A stretch of 50,150 nucleotides of DNA from Verrucomicrobiales bacterium (GTDB lineage: Bacteria; Verrucomicrobiota; Verrucomicrobiia; Verrucomicrobiales; DEV007), in assembly GCA_002726915.1 (NCBI GenBank), contig PBSY01000016.1, positions 1 through 50,150 of the forward strand, read 5' to 3'. Shown one piece after another: positions 42,288 to 50,150 of this stretch. Under the pieces are notes generated by a model. It saw nothing but the letters and a program-made list of their open reading frames with translations, had not been told where the DNA came from and made no database searches. Positions within the stretch are counted from its first letter, which is position 1. Every line of letters begins with the position of its first letter. A program made the position numbers and the translations under genes.

Positions 42288-43447
42288 AAGACTTCGATAG
42301 TTGAATCAATGTCCTCAGCCCAAGCTGAGATGCCGCCTTTTACGTGGCAGGCGTTGGTGAAGCCGGATTCATTGAGAATGCTAAGCGCCTTAGCGCTGCG
42401 GCCGCCAGTCTTGCAGAGAACGACTATTTCGGCGCCAGGATCGAGTTCGCCAATCCTCTCTGACAGATCGCCTAGCGGGATGAAAATGGATTGTTCGATG
42501 TTTCCGATTTCAATCTCGGAAGGCTCGCGCACGTCGAGGAGGATAAAAGGACTAGGTTGATCCAACCGCGTCTTGAGTTGCTGAACATCAATTTCGAGAA
42601 GGTTTGGGGTGCTCATATTGCAGGCGAAGGTGATTTCTTTTAGCTCTTTAATGGTAGCGCGATCACCGCACACGGCGCACTCGGAATCACGTCTGAGCTT
42701 GATTTCACGGAAGCGGAAAGCTAGGGCATCGAAGTGGAGAAGACGACCTACTAAAGAGTCGCCAATCCCAAGGATCAACTTGATCGCTTCATTTGCTTGC
42801 AGACAGCCGACGATGCCCGGCAGTACGCCAAGGACTCCGCCTTCTGCACAGCTTGGTATTTGTCCCGGTTCGGGTGGCTCAGGAAAGAGGCAGCGGTAGC
42901 AGGGGCCGCCAAGATGAGATGCGAAGACTGAAACCTGGCCCTCGAATCGATAAATGGAGCCGTAAATGTTTGGTTTTCCTGTCAGGGTGGCCAGATCGTT
43001 CGTGAGGTAGCGGGTTGTGAAGTTGTCTGAGCCGTCAATAATAAGATCGTATGGTTCTGAGATTGCCTCAGCATTTTCGCTAGTCAGCGCTTCCTCGTAG
43101 GTAGTAACCTTTACTCCGGGATTGATGTGGGAGATACGTTCAGTCGCCGATTCTGTCTTAAGTCTGCCGACATCTTCAGTATCATGGAGTAATTGGCGTT
43201 GAAGGTTTGAAAATTCGACCCGATCAAAGTCAACCAATCCGATCTCGCCGATTCCGGCGGCGGCTAGGTACATCATGACAGGAGATCCAAGTCCTCCAGC
43301 TCCAACGCAAAGCACCTTAGCGGCTTTGAGGCGTTTTTGGCCCTCTATACCGACATCGGGGATGGTAAGGTGCCGGGCATATCTCTGTTTTTCTTCTCTC
43401 GATAAGCATTGGTCAGCGTAACGGTCTTGTGAGATCAGCGAAGGCAT
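42284..43447 (-). CDS. moeB: MoeB/ThiF-type E1 adenylyltransferase with C-terminal rhodanese domain
   Basis: 387 aa. The E1-like domain has VGAGGLGSPVMMYLAAAG (nucleotide loop), DFDRVEFSNLQRQLL and DGSDNFTTRYL, and Zn-binding CxxC pairs CYRC and CAVC. The C-terminal rhodanese domain has ILLDVREPSE and the active-site loop CKTGGRS. It adenylates the C-terminus of a MoaD/ThiS-like sulfur carrier and may also supply the persulfide, serving molybdopterin, thiamine or tRNA thiolation. No carrier gene is adjacent, so the pathway is open. The ATG at 43447 is preferred; a start at 43489 adds 14 residues. Confidence 0.88.
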   Translation of the reverse strand: MPSLISQDRYADQCLSREEKQRYARHLTIPDVGIEGQKRLKAAKVLCVGAGGLGSPVMMYLAAAGIGEIGLVDFDRVEFSNLQRQLLHDTEDVGRLKTESATERISHINPGVKVTTYEEALTSENAEAISEPYDLIIDGSDNFTTRYLTNDLATLTGKPNIYGSIYRFEGQVSVFASHLGGPCYRCLFPEPPEPGQIPSCAEGGVLGVLPGIVGCLQANEAIKLILGIGDSLVGRLLHFDALAFRFREIKLRRDSECAVCGDRATIKELKEITFACNMSTPNLLEIDVQQLKTRLDQPSPFILLDVREPSEIEIGNIEQSIFIPLGDLSERIGELDPGAEIVVLCKTGGRSAKALSILNESGFTNACHVKGGISAWAEDIDSTIEVL

Positions 43448-43567
43448 GCTTAAAAACTTTGGAAAACTTAGACAGAAAAATTTGAACACTTCGCTCTATT
43501 AAGCAACGAAAATTGGGCAATAATCCTGTTAGCTACGAAACTCGTCCGACAACAAATACTCAAATCC

Positions 43568-45094
43568 ATGAAAAGACACCTCAACCTCTTCTGTTCAATG
43601 GTTGTCCTGGCCAGCGTTCTTGCTCTCGGCCCGCAGGGCATCCAAGCCGAGACAATCAAATACTCGGAACTGGAAAAGAAGCTTTCGATCGACCGATCTC
43701 CGCTTGAATCAGTCGGTGCTGCACCCTCGAGTTACGCCCCAGCACTTGAAAATGTGATGCCCGCTGTTGTCACCATTTTGGCTAATAAATCAGTGCAACT
43801 CACAAACGCGCGGAACCCGATGCAGGAAGAGTTATTTCGACGGATGTTCCCAGATTTGCCCGATAACTTCTTTGAGCGTTTCGAAGAGGAGCAGGGCACG
43901 CCCGAGAGAAGTGAGGAAGGTCTTGGTTCGGGCGTAATCGTTTCACCTGACGGGTATATACTAACCAACGACCATGTCGTCGGCGCCGCCGACACTATTA
44001 CAGTTTCCCTCTCAACAAATAATAGGGAGTATAAAGCAACGCTGGTTGGAGCAGATCCTCGCACGGACGTGGCATTGATCAAGATTGACGCCGAGGGCTT
44101 GAAAGCGATCACGATCGGTGACAGCACAAACCTTCGTATTGGCGACGTTGCCCTAGCGGTTGGTAATCCGCTTGGTTTAGAGCAGACTGCTACCGTAGGG
44201 ATCATTAGTGGTCTGGGACGAAACGAATTGAACATTACCAACGGAGGTTATGAAAACTTCATCCAGACAGATGCGGCCATCAATCGTGGGAACTCCGGCG
44301 GTGCTCTCGTAGATGCAAATGGTCGACTTATTGGGATCAACACAGCTATCCAGTCGGGGTTCTCCGGGGGGAATATTGGAATCGGTTTTGCCATACCTGC
44401 TAATATGGCGCTAAACATTGTACAACGTCTTCTTGATGATGGCGGCGTAGTGAAGCGGGGATTCCTCGGAGTGTTCCTTCGTGAGCTTGATGGAAACTAC
44501 GCTAAAGCCCTTGGACGAAAAGACTCTTCCGGTGTTCTCGTCACTGAAGTTGGCGCAGATACCCCGGCAGAAGATGCGGGGATAAAGCCTGGCGACCTTA
44601 TTGTGGGCTACAATGGCAGAAAGGTTGATGATATGCAGACTCTGCGTCTTGATATTTCCAACACTAGCCCCGGCAAGGCAGTTGAGTTTGAACTAATCCG
44701 TAACGGCAAAGAACGTTCGCTTGACGTGGTGCTCGGCGATCTTGATTCCGACTCTAATTCTTTGGCTGGGGTTCAAGGAAGTAACCCCAAGCCAGATAAG
44801 CCCGAGGAGCTAATCGAAGGGGTGCGTATCAAAAATCTGGACGATGAAACCCGCGCCGCCCTAAGCCTCGATGACAGTGTTCTCGGTGTGATTGTCGAAA
44901 GCGTGAAGGACAACGCTTCAGCTGCTGAAGCTGGACTCCGTCCGGGGATGGTGATCACTCAGATCGATCAAAAGAACGTCAGTGATGTTACAGAAGCCTA
45001 CGATATCCTTGAAGATTTTGGTTCTGATGTGCTCCTTCTTCAGGTGTATGCGGCAGGTCGACGCGATATCCTAGCAGTCCCACTAACTCAATAG
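43568..45094 (+). CDS. Periplasmic serine protease, DegP/HtrA family
   Basis: A 508-aa protein-quality-control protease of the cell envelope. Signal peptide (1-27). The trypsin-like domain has the catalytic triad His136 (TNDHVVGA), Asp167 (RTDVALIKI) and Ser243 (RGNSGGAL), and is followed by two PDZ domains (about 295-385 and 415-505, SSGVLVTEVGADTPAEDAG and LGVIVESVKDNASAAEAG). A DegP/DegQ/MucD-like chaperone-protease is the best description; the exact paralogue cannot be set. It is divergent from moeB and transcribed alone. Confidence 0.94.
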   Translation: MKRHLNLFCSMVVLASVLALGPQGIQAETIKYSELEKKLSIDRSPLESVGAAPSSYAPALENVMPAVVTILANKSVQLTNARNPMQEELFRRMFPDLPDNFFERFEEEQGTPERSEEGLGSGVIVSPDGYILTNDHVVGAADTITVSLSTNNREYKATLVGADPRTDVALIKIDAEGLKAITIGDSTNLRIGDVALAVGNPLGLEQTATVGIISGLGRNELNITNGGYENFIQTDAAINRGNSGGALVDANGRLIGINTAIQSGFSGGNIGIGFAIPANMALNIVQRLLDDGGVVKRGFLGVFLRELDGNYAKALGRKDSSGVLVTEVGADTPAEDAGIKPGDLIVGYNGRKVDDMQTLRLDISNTSPGKAVEFELIRNGKERSLDVVLGDLDSDSNSLAGVQGSNPKPDKPEELIEGVRIKNLDDETRAALSLDDSVLGVIVESVKDNASAAEAGLRPGMVITQIDQKNVSDVTEAYDILEDFGSDVLLLQVYAAGRRDILAVPLTQ

Positions 45095-45255
45095 CCAAAA
45101 AATCCAATGAGCGTTGCTGATCCCGGCACGTTTGTATGGAATTGAAGATTGCGCTGCCCTGCGATCCGCGCCAGTTCGATACGAGAAAGGGCTATTCCCA
45201 CTGAGCTTCGCTGTTGAAGCGCCTCTGATGGTAGTGAGCGAGAGGAAGCGACTTT

Positions 45256-46971
45256 CTAGTCGCTCTCCGTATCTGGAATTTCTGCGAGGACCGAGCTAAT
45301 GTAGGGGAAGAGCTGTTTTTTGCGGCTGACTACACCTCGAAGATTAAAGAGGTGGGGATCCTTTTTCGGATATGAAATGCGGCTGCGTATGTCAGCGCTC
45401 GCCTCAATCAGAAGCAGGCTGTCACTCAGCGTGATATCCGTCACCATGAGGCATGCAAAGTCGAGCCTACGTTCTGCAACAAGGTTGCGAAGTTCCTCCT
45501 GCAGGGCATCTCGGCAAGGCCAAAAATAATCAAAGCCAATCTCCTCGACCTGAGAGATACTGAGTTTGTAGCCGTTCTCCTCAAACTCCTTTCGGTCAGA
45601 TCCGACAGCCTGCTTGATATCACTACCGCGCAGCACAGAGCCGGCAGCAAAGAATAACTCCTTGAATTTATCAACATCGATATCTGCAATCTTACTGGCC
45701 CAGGCTAAAATTTCTGCGTCGAGTTCGGTGGTGGTCGGTGAGGTAAGATTGAGTGTGTCGGAAATAATCCCGGCACAGATGCACAAGGCAGTGCTCTTGC
45801 CCGGTGAAAGTTTGTTTATGCGGAAAGAATTACCGACAATAGTACATGTTGATCCGACGGCAAGGTTGATGAATTGAACGGGTTCCTTAGTGACGAGATT
45901 CCCGCTGAGACGATGGTGATCCATCACCTCGATGATTTCCGCTTCATCAGCACCAGCGACCGCTTGCGAGAATTCGTTGTGATCAACGAGAACCAACTTT
46001 GGTCGGTCGGGGTTAACCAGGTCGGTTCTTGAGAAAACGCCAATCAGTTCTTTGGTCTCTGGGTCGCAAACGGGGAAGAGCGCCTGTTTGCGGAGTGACT
46101 TGATCTTTTCTTTGATGACTTGGAGGCGTACTTCTGGATAAAAATCTACATAGTCGTCTGATACGGCTCCGTGGATTGATCGAGCGCCTCGAATGAGCTG
46201 TGTAGTCGATGCAGTATCGTGATCAGTAACAATGATGGCTGTGTTAGCCGCCTTAGCAGCTGCAATAATGGCAGAGGATGGACTGAAGCCGCTCGTAATT
46301 ACGAGGCATCGCACACCGGCTTCCACGGCGTGGAGTTGAACGCCAACCCGGTCGCCCGTGATGATGATGAGTTGCTCTCTCGGGAATCGTGCGATCCGCT
46401 CAGACATAACAGGCTCAGACGAGCCGGCCACCATCATGAGGTAGTCTTTTTCTTCATCGCAGTATTCGGTCTCATTGACGAAGTCACCACCGAGAATTCG
46501 GCTGATGTTACGCGTCGACGCGTTGACTGTTCGTGCGTCTTCACCCTGTCCTGTTTCCGGAATGAGTAGAGCGAGCAGATCCTGAAGCGCCACCATGCCG
46601 ACTAGGGTGCCATTCTCGTCGGAGACGGGAAGGCTGCGATAGTTTAGCGCCGTCATTTGACGGTAGGCCTCGATCACTGTGTCGGTGACTTTCGCGGTAG
46701 AAACGTCACTTCTGCAGACATCTTCGGCGCGGAGATAAACATCGGGCATTAGTTTTGGGCGCCCAACTCCAGCCTGACCGAGAACCCATTCCGTGCGCTG
46801 GTTTGGAGGCCCGCAGCAAGCGGCTTCAGCGTCAGGAATGCGGGTTTGCCTCAGCAAATCGGCATAGGCAATTGCAGAGCAGATCGCGTCAGTATCTGGG
46901 TTTTTATGGCCGACGACCCAGGTGGGACGTTCTGGCCTGGGGGCGGACTCGCTATTGGATGGAGAACTCAC
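45256..46971 (-). CDS. Mn-dependent inorganic pyrophosphatase with CBS and DRTGG domains
   Basis: Family II (DHH) pyrophosphatase with a regulatory insert, 571 aa from a GTG at 46971. The N-terminal VVGHKNPDTDAICSAIAYADLL has the metal-binding His and Asp residues. Then a CBS motif (RQMTALNYRSLPVSDENGTLVGMV), a DRTGG-like domain, a second CBS motif (KQALFPVCDPETKELIGVF), LVDHNEFSQAV, and VMDHHR of the DHH core. A DHHA2 domain ends the protein. Such CBS-pyrophosphatases are inhibited by AMP/ADP and activated by ATP or diadenosine tetraphosphate in clostridia. The start is uncertain: no ATG precedes the domain and a TTG at 47058 is possible. Confidence 0.88.
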   Translation of the reverse strand: MSSPSNSESAPRPERPTWVVGHKNPDTDAICSAIAYADLLRQTRIPDAEAACCGPPNQRTEWVLGQAGVGRPKLMPDVYLRAEDVCRSDVSTAKVTDTVIEAYRQMTALNYRSLPVSDENGTLVGMVALQDLLALLIPETGQGEDARTVNASTRNISRILGGDFVNETEYCDEEKDYLMMVAGSSEPVMSERIARFPREQLIIITGDRVGVQLHAVEAGVRCLVITSGFSPSSAIIAAAKAANTAIIVTDHDTASTTQLIRGARSIHGAVSDDYVDFYPEVRLQVIKEKIKSLRKQALFPVCDPETKELIGVFSRTDLVNPDRPKLVLVDHNEFSQAVAGADEAEIIEVMDHHRLSGNLVTKEPVQFINLAVGSTCTIVGNSFRINKLSPGKSTALCICAGIISDTLNLTSPTTTELDAEILAWASKIADIDVDKFKELFFAAGSVLRGSDIKQAVGSDRKEFEENGYKLSISQVEEIGFDYFWPCRDALQEELRNLVAERRLDFACLMVTDITLSDSLLLIEASADIRSRISYPKKDPHLFNLRGVVSRKKQLFPYISSVLAEIPDTESD

Positions 46972-47067
46972 GCGGTAATGTTGACCAACTTGCCGTAGTT
47001 TCGACTGAAAAGTTGATGCTTCGCGGAGGCTGATACAACAACCGCAAAATCCGACCAATTTTGTGAT

Positions 47068-48444
47068 CTAGCGGTTCGGCGCCACATTCGTCTCCCATGC
47101 TTCATGGTTGAGTCTCAGCATGGCATAGATTGCACTTTGTCGGGGCGTCATTCCCTCCCCAAGCAGATTGTCTTTTTCGTGCGGATCGTCATCAAGATTG
47201 AAGAGCCATTCCGAGACCTGACCGTCGTTTTCATTTCGAATCCATTTCCATTTTCCGTTTCGGGTGGCGCTCCAGACCTGCGGTGATCGTTTTGCCCGCC
47301 AGTGGAGGCTACGCTCAATCAGGGATTCTCCGTCGAGGGCTAGGGTGAAGAGGTCTTCGCCATCGAGGTTAAGTTCACCGGTTTCGGTTCCGGCGGCCTC
47401 AAGAAAGCTTCTGGTTAGGTCCATGAGGCTACCAACTTGGTCTGAGGTGGAGCCAGCCGCGATTTTAGCTGGCCAGCGCACGAGAAGAGGCACGCGGATG
47501 CCGCCCTCAAAAAGCGTACCCTTGTAATCCCGCCACGGGGTGTTCAGCCCGGGCTTCATCGCACCGTGATCACTGGTAAACACAATCATGGTGTTGTCAG
47601 CGATTCCGACAGCCTCAATTCCTTCAAGAACTGCTCCGACAGATTGATCAAGGCTCTCCATCATTTTCAGATAGGTCTCCCGACTACCCTTTGTCCAATC
47701 TTTGGATGATGGCATCGTCCCATCGTCGTCTTTTGGACCCTGGAAAGGGAAGTGTGGCGCTGCGTGCGGCAGGTAGAGGAAAAACGGGGTATGTGGGTCG
47801 TTGCGGCGTTCGTTGAGATACTTGATAGCGTCCTCGGTGATGAGGTCGGTCGTGTAGCCTTCGCGGCTCTTGAGAATGTCACGGCCTGAGAGATAAACGT
47901 CAATATCGGACAACTCCCGGTGTCGGAAGTAGTCCACATTACCGCCAAGAAAACCAATGAACGTATCAAACCCTTGATCTAGCGGAGAGAATTTCTCCTC
48001 ATATCCTAAGTGCCACTTCCCGAAAATGGCGTTATGATAACCGGCCTTTTTTAGTTTGGGCGCTAGAACGGCGTGTGAAGGTGGAAGGCCGAGGTCACCG
48101 GCCTGTGCCAACCGGGTTGCGTCATCATAGCGGCCTACATTGCCAGTGCCAATGGCACATTCCATTCCGCCGACGCGCTGAGGGTAACGTCCGGTGAGAA
48201 AAGAAACCCGCGAAGGGGTGCACTCCGGCCCCATAGCATAGATGTTTGTGAACTTAATCCCTTCCTCGCCGATGCGGTCGATATTGGGTGTCTTGACGTC
48301 GGGAGCGCCGAAGCTCGAGAGGTCCGCATAGCCCATATCGTCAGCGACGATAAAGACTATATTCGGCGGTTGGGCCTTGAGGAGAGTGCTCGTCAGTAGG
48401 GTGAAGCCGAGGAAGGCAGAGGCGTGTAGTTGCCGTGCGAACAT
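47068..48444 (-). CDS. Secreted sulfatase (CTPSR type)
   Basis: Arylsulfatase-like protein, 458 aa. Signal peptide (to about residue 24), then PPNIVFIVADDMGYADL with the metal Asp pair, the formylglycine site CTPSR (Cys75) and the following FLTGRYPQRVGG. HNAIFGKWHLGYE, FFLYLPHAAPHFPF, IVFTSDHGAMKPGLN and GTLFEGGIRVPLLVRWPA are also standard. The substrate is unknown. It is the fourth sulfatase of the window, and the redoxin gene lies 47 bp upstream on the same strand. Confidence 0.94.
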   Translation of the reverse strand: MFARQLHASAFLGFTLLTSTLLKAQPPNIVFIVADDMGYADLSSFGAPDVKTPNIDRIGEEGIKFTNIYAMGPECTPSRVSFLTGRYPQRVGGMECAIGTGNVGRYDDATRLAQAGDLGLPPSHAVLAPKLKKAGYHNAIFGKWHLGYEEKFSPLDQGFDTFIGFLGGNVDYFRHRELSDIDVYLSGRDILKSREGYTTDLITEDAIKYLNERRNDPHTPFFLYLPHAAPHFPFQGPKDDDGTMPSSKDWTKGSRETYLKMMESLDQSVGAVLEGIEAVGIADNTMIVFTSDHGAMKPGLNTPWRDYKGTLFEGGIRVPLLVRWPAKIAAGSTSDQVGSLMDLTRSFLEAAGTETGELNLDGEDLFTLALDGESLIERSLHWRAKRSPQVWSATRNGKWKWIRNENDGQVSEWLFNLDDDPHEKDNLLGEGMTPRQSAIYAMLRLNHEAWETNVAPNR

Positions 48445-48491
48445 AACCAGGGGAATCTAAAAGAGGAGAAGGCGGTTGCGATCCTGAAATA

Positions 48492-49076
48492 TTAATCAAA
48501 ATAGTCGGGAGATTCTCCGGGCTTCCACTTGATGTTGCACCCGCTGCTGGGATACCACGGTTCGGGAGTTGGGCGGCTGGCGAGGAGGTCATCAACAGCT
48601 CCGCGAAGGTCGTCCCCGGTTGGGCTGCCTCCGCGGCCGGGGCGCGTAGCGTCGAATTGACCGGCGTAGGTCAATCGGCCATCCCCGTTGAATAGATAGA
48701 AGTCAGGTGTACACGCCGCCGCATAAGATTTGGCCACCATCTGGCTACCGTCGTAGAGATATGGAAACTCCCAACCACTCGATTGGGCAAATCTGACCAT
48801 ATTCTCGGGTGAATCGGCTGGATAGTTTTCGGCGTCATTGGAACTGATTGCGACAAAGCTGACGCCTCTCTTCTCGCATTCTTTGGCGAATGTGCCCAAG
48901 GCGTCTGCCAGATGGACCACAAAGGGGCAATGGTTGCAGACGAAGGCGACGATCAGGCCCATCCGGCCCTCAATGAGGCTGGATAGGGTGGTGGAGGTGC
49001 CTTTGCCGTCAGGTAGGGTGAAATCGGGCGCAGACTGCCCTGTTTTGAGGTGAAAGGTGGAGGGAACTTCGGCCAT
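48492..49076 (-). CDS. Thioredoxin-like/AhpC-TSA family redoxin
   Basis: A 194-aa cytoplasmic thiol protein. It has APDFTLPDGKG at the start, FVCNHCPFV with a CxxC pair (Cys47, Cys50) in the peroxiredoxin/thioredoxin active-site position, FVAISSNDAENYP, and the cis-Pro region AACTPDFYLFN. No signal peptide is visible. This NHCP subgroup is common in PVC and Bacteroidetes and is probably a thiol-disulfide oxidoreductase or peroxidase; the partner is unknown. The C-terminus carries a further Cys (SGCNIKW). Confidence 0.88.
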   Translation of the reverse strand: MAEVPSTFHLKTGQSAPDFTLPDGKGTSTTLSSLIEGRMGLIVAFVCNHCPFVVHLADALGTFAKECEKRGVSFVAISSNDAENYPADSPENMVRFAQSSGWEFPYLYDGSQMVAKSYAAACTPDFYLFNGDGRLTYAGQFDATRPGRGGSPTGDDLRGAVDDLLASRPTPEPWYPSSGCNIKWKPGESPDYFD

Positions 49077-49228
49077 GTTGGATGAGGATTTACAGAATTT
49101 TGAATTGGTTTACAAAACTTGAGCAGTCTGAGTTGACAATCAAGACTAAAGCGACTACTTGTCCCGCCCAGTTTTTGACACGGTTTCTCCAATTCGGAAA
49201 ACCCCAACAGACAAACACCTGGCTGGCT

Positions 49229-49717
49229 ATGGCAACTGTAGAAGTTATTTTAAAGGAAAAGATCGACGGACTCGGTGCGGAAGCGGATGTCGTTAAGGTA
49301 AAGCGTGGGTTTGCCCGAAACTTCCTCCTTCCACAGGATCGTGCTTATGAAGCGACTCCTGCTAATCTTCGTCACGTGGAGCAACTGAAAGCAGACCGTG
49401 CAAAACGCGAAGCTGATGAACTCGCCGACGCAGAGAATGCAGCGACCAAGCTCAAGAAGCTCCGCCTTTCCATTGAGCTATCCATCGGGCAGGGAGGTAA
49501 GGCTTTCGGTTCGGTCACTACTGCGGACATCGCCGATCTCATCAACGAGAAAAGCAAGTTGGGTGTTGACCGCCACCAGCTCAAGCTAAACAAGCCGATC
49601 AAATCCCTAGGAAGTTACGATATTCCCGTGAAGCTTCATGCTGACGTGGAAGCTTCTGTCACCTTGCGTGTTAAAGCGCCAGAGAGTGAAGAGTCCTCGG
49701 AAAAGGCCGCAGATTAA
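49229..49717 (+). CDS. rplI: 50S ribosomal protein L9
   Basis: 162 aa. The N-terminal rRNA-binding domain MATVEVILKEKIDGLGAEA...VKRGFARNFLLPQDRAYEAT matches the L9 signature, followed by a long helix (about 50-80) and the C-terminal domain with GKAFGSVTTADIADLI. A basic/acidic tail ends the protein. The ATG at 49229 is set by family alignment; no Shine-Dalgarno is visible. It is followed by a terminator and then dnaB, the conserved rplI-dnaB neighbourhood. Confidence 0.97.
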   Translation: MATVEVILKEKIDGLGAEADVVKVKRGFARNFLLPQDRAYEATPANLRHVEQLKADRAKREADELADAENAATKLKKLRLSIELSIGQGGKAFGSVTTADIADLINEKSKLGVDRHQLKLNKPIKSLGSYDIPVKLHADVEASVTLRVKAPESEESSEKAAD

Positions 49718-49767
49718 TCAGTGGAACAAAAAAGAGCGATTTTGAATCAAATCGCTTTGCGAAAGTC

Positions 49768-49804
49768 GGGCGCGTTGCTTAGATAGCAGCTGCGCCCTTT
49801 TTTT
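49768..49804 (+). terminator. Rho-independent terminator after rplI
   Basis: GGGCGC/GCGCCC stem extended by GTTGCT/AGCAGC with one bulge, a 5-nt loop and seven T. A second, AT-rich hairpin AGCGATTT/AAATCGCT lies just upstream (49735-49756). Together they separate rplI from dnaB. Confidence 0.92.
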
Positions 49805-49869
49805 ATGCCCAGTCATCATGATTGGAAATCGCAAGGGCTCCCGCATCCCTCAACATCAAACGTGTGCAA

Positions 49870-50150
49870 ATGCCTCATTTTGACAATCCTCCCTCATCCC
49901 CTTATTCGGGCTCAGAGTCCTCTGCCGTCTCCGAACCCTCATTTAAGAAAGGACCCGTTAATGAGGGAGGTAAAGGAAGCAAAGTAGAAAAGGGCTTCGG
50001 CAAGGCCGATTCAGCTCTGCGTTCGATGCCACTGAATGCTGATGCTGAGCGCGCCGCACTCAGTTGCATGCTTCTCGATCCGAGTGGGATCATTCCGAAG
50101 GCCATTGAGAAGATGTCGAGCCAGTTCTTTTATGTGCCGGCTCATCGTAT
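49870..50150 (+). CDS. dnaB: Replicative DNA helicase DnaB, N-terminal fragment
   Basis: An open frame of 93 codons running off the window end. After a 50-residue Ser/Gly/Lys-rich leader, PLNADAERAALSCMLLDPS and SQFFYVPAHR match the start of the DnaB N-terminal domain (usual PHNxEAEQxVLGxxL and FYxxxHR). DnaB is the hexameric helicase of the replication fork. The leader is longer than in E. coli and low in complexity. Position after rplI is the conserved order. The helicase domain lies outside the window. Confidence 0.85.
   Translation, partial: MPHFDNPPSSPYSGSESSAVSEPSFKKGPVNEGGKGSKVEKGFGKADSALRSMPLNADAERAALSCMLLDPSGIIPKAIEKMSSQFFYVPAHR

Noticed and set aside
45248-45263. GCGACT-TTCT-AGTCGC hairpin near the pyrophosphatase stop
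   Set aside because: It overlaps the stop codon and lacks a T-run on either strand; too weak to call a terminator for degP or the pyrophosphatase.

Overview
The window reads as an ordinary chromosomal stretch from a free-living, probably marine member of the Verrucomicrobia (PVC superphylum). The inference rests on the protein set: four secreted sulfatases, planctomycete/verrucomicrobial-type secreted c-type cytochromes (one with a beta-propeller and helical repeats, one fused to an FGE-sulfatase domain), DUF1080 and DUF1028 proteins, a flotillin FloA, and few Shine-Dalgarno sequences. I see no transposase, phage gene, CRISPR array or rRNA.

Layout. 1-1.2 kb: a truncated Mn/Zn-binding lipoprotein divergent from a DtxR/MntR regulator. 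1.4-1.7 kb: tRNA-Ser(GGA) with a 20-bp copy of its 3' end just downstream. 1.8-11.1 kb: secreted catabolic genes (propeller cytochrome, two sulfatases, PhnA-like protein, small cytochrome) plus a PlsC-like acyltransferase and a DUF1028 protein. 11.4-16.1 kb: a three-gene signalling operon. 16.2-21.2 kb, minus strand: an LsrF-like aldolase, ftsY, nusB, apbE and a cytochrome/FGE-domain protein. 21.3-24.3 kb: a translationally coupled ABC exporter-type operon. 24.3-36.3 kb, minus strand: FloA and a proline-rich membrane partner, an SGNH hydrolase, a CCA-adding/poly(A) polymerase-type nucleotidyltransferase, a VanX-type dipeptidase, a yaaA operon, dusB, a radical SAM enzyme, a second class I aldolase and tRNA-Ala(GGC). 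36.7-49 kb: pyrC, two more sulfatases, a DUF1080 protein, tlyA-nadK, a Trm112-like protein with moeB-rhodanese, a DegP/HtrA protease, a CBS-type pyrophosphatase and a redoxin. 49.2 kb to the end: rplI and the start of dnaB.

The most interesting locus is 11.4-16.1 kb. Its order (methyltransferase, six-TM histidine kinase, receiver-kinase protein) matches phcB-phcS-phcR, the fatty-acid-methyl-ester quorum-sensing operon known from Ralstonia. Here the presumed signal synthase carries its own N-terminal receiver domain, and the third protein's kinase core looks degenerate. No protein of the operon has a recognisable DNA-binding domain. A perfect dyad lies upstream, a perfect AT-rich hairpin separates genes one and two, and an LsrF homologue (AI-2 breakdown in enterics) converges on the operon. 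I propose a Phc-like system in which the kinase may act directly on the synthase. This is inference from domain content and gene order.

The other genes suggest a lifestyle of desulfating and degrading polysaccharides outside the cytoplasm, alongside standard housekeeping (SRP receptor, transcription antitermination, tRNA and rRNA modification, pyrimidine and NADP synthesis, replication).
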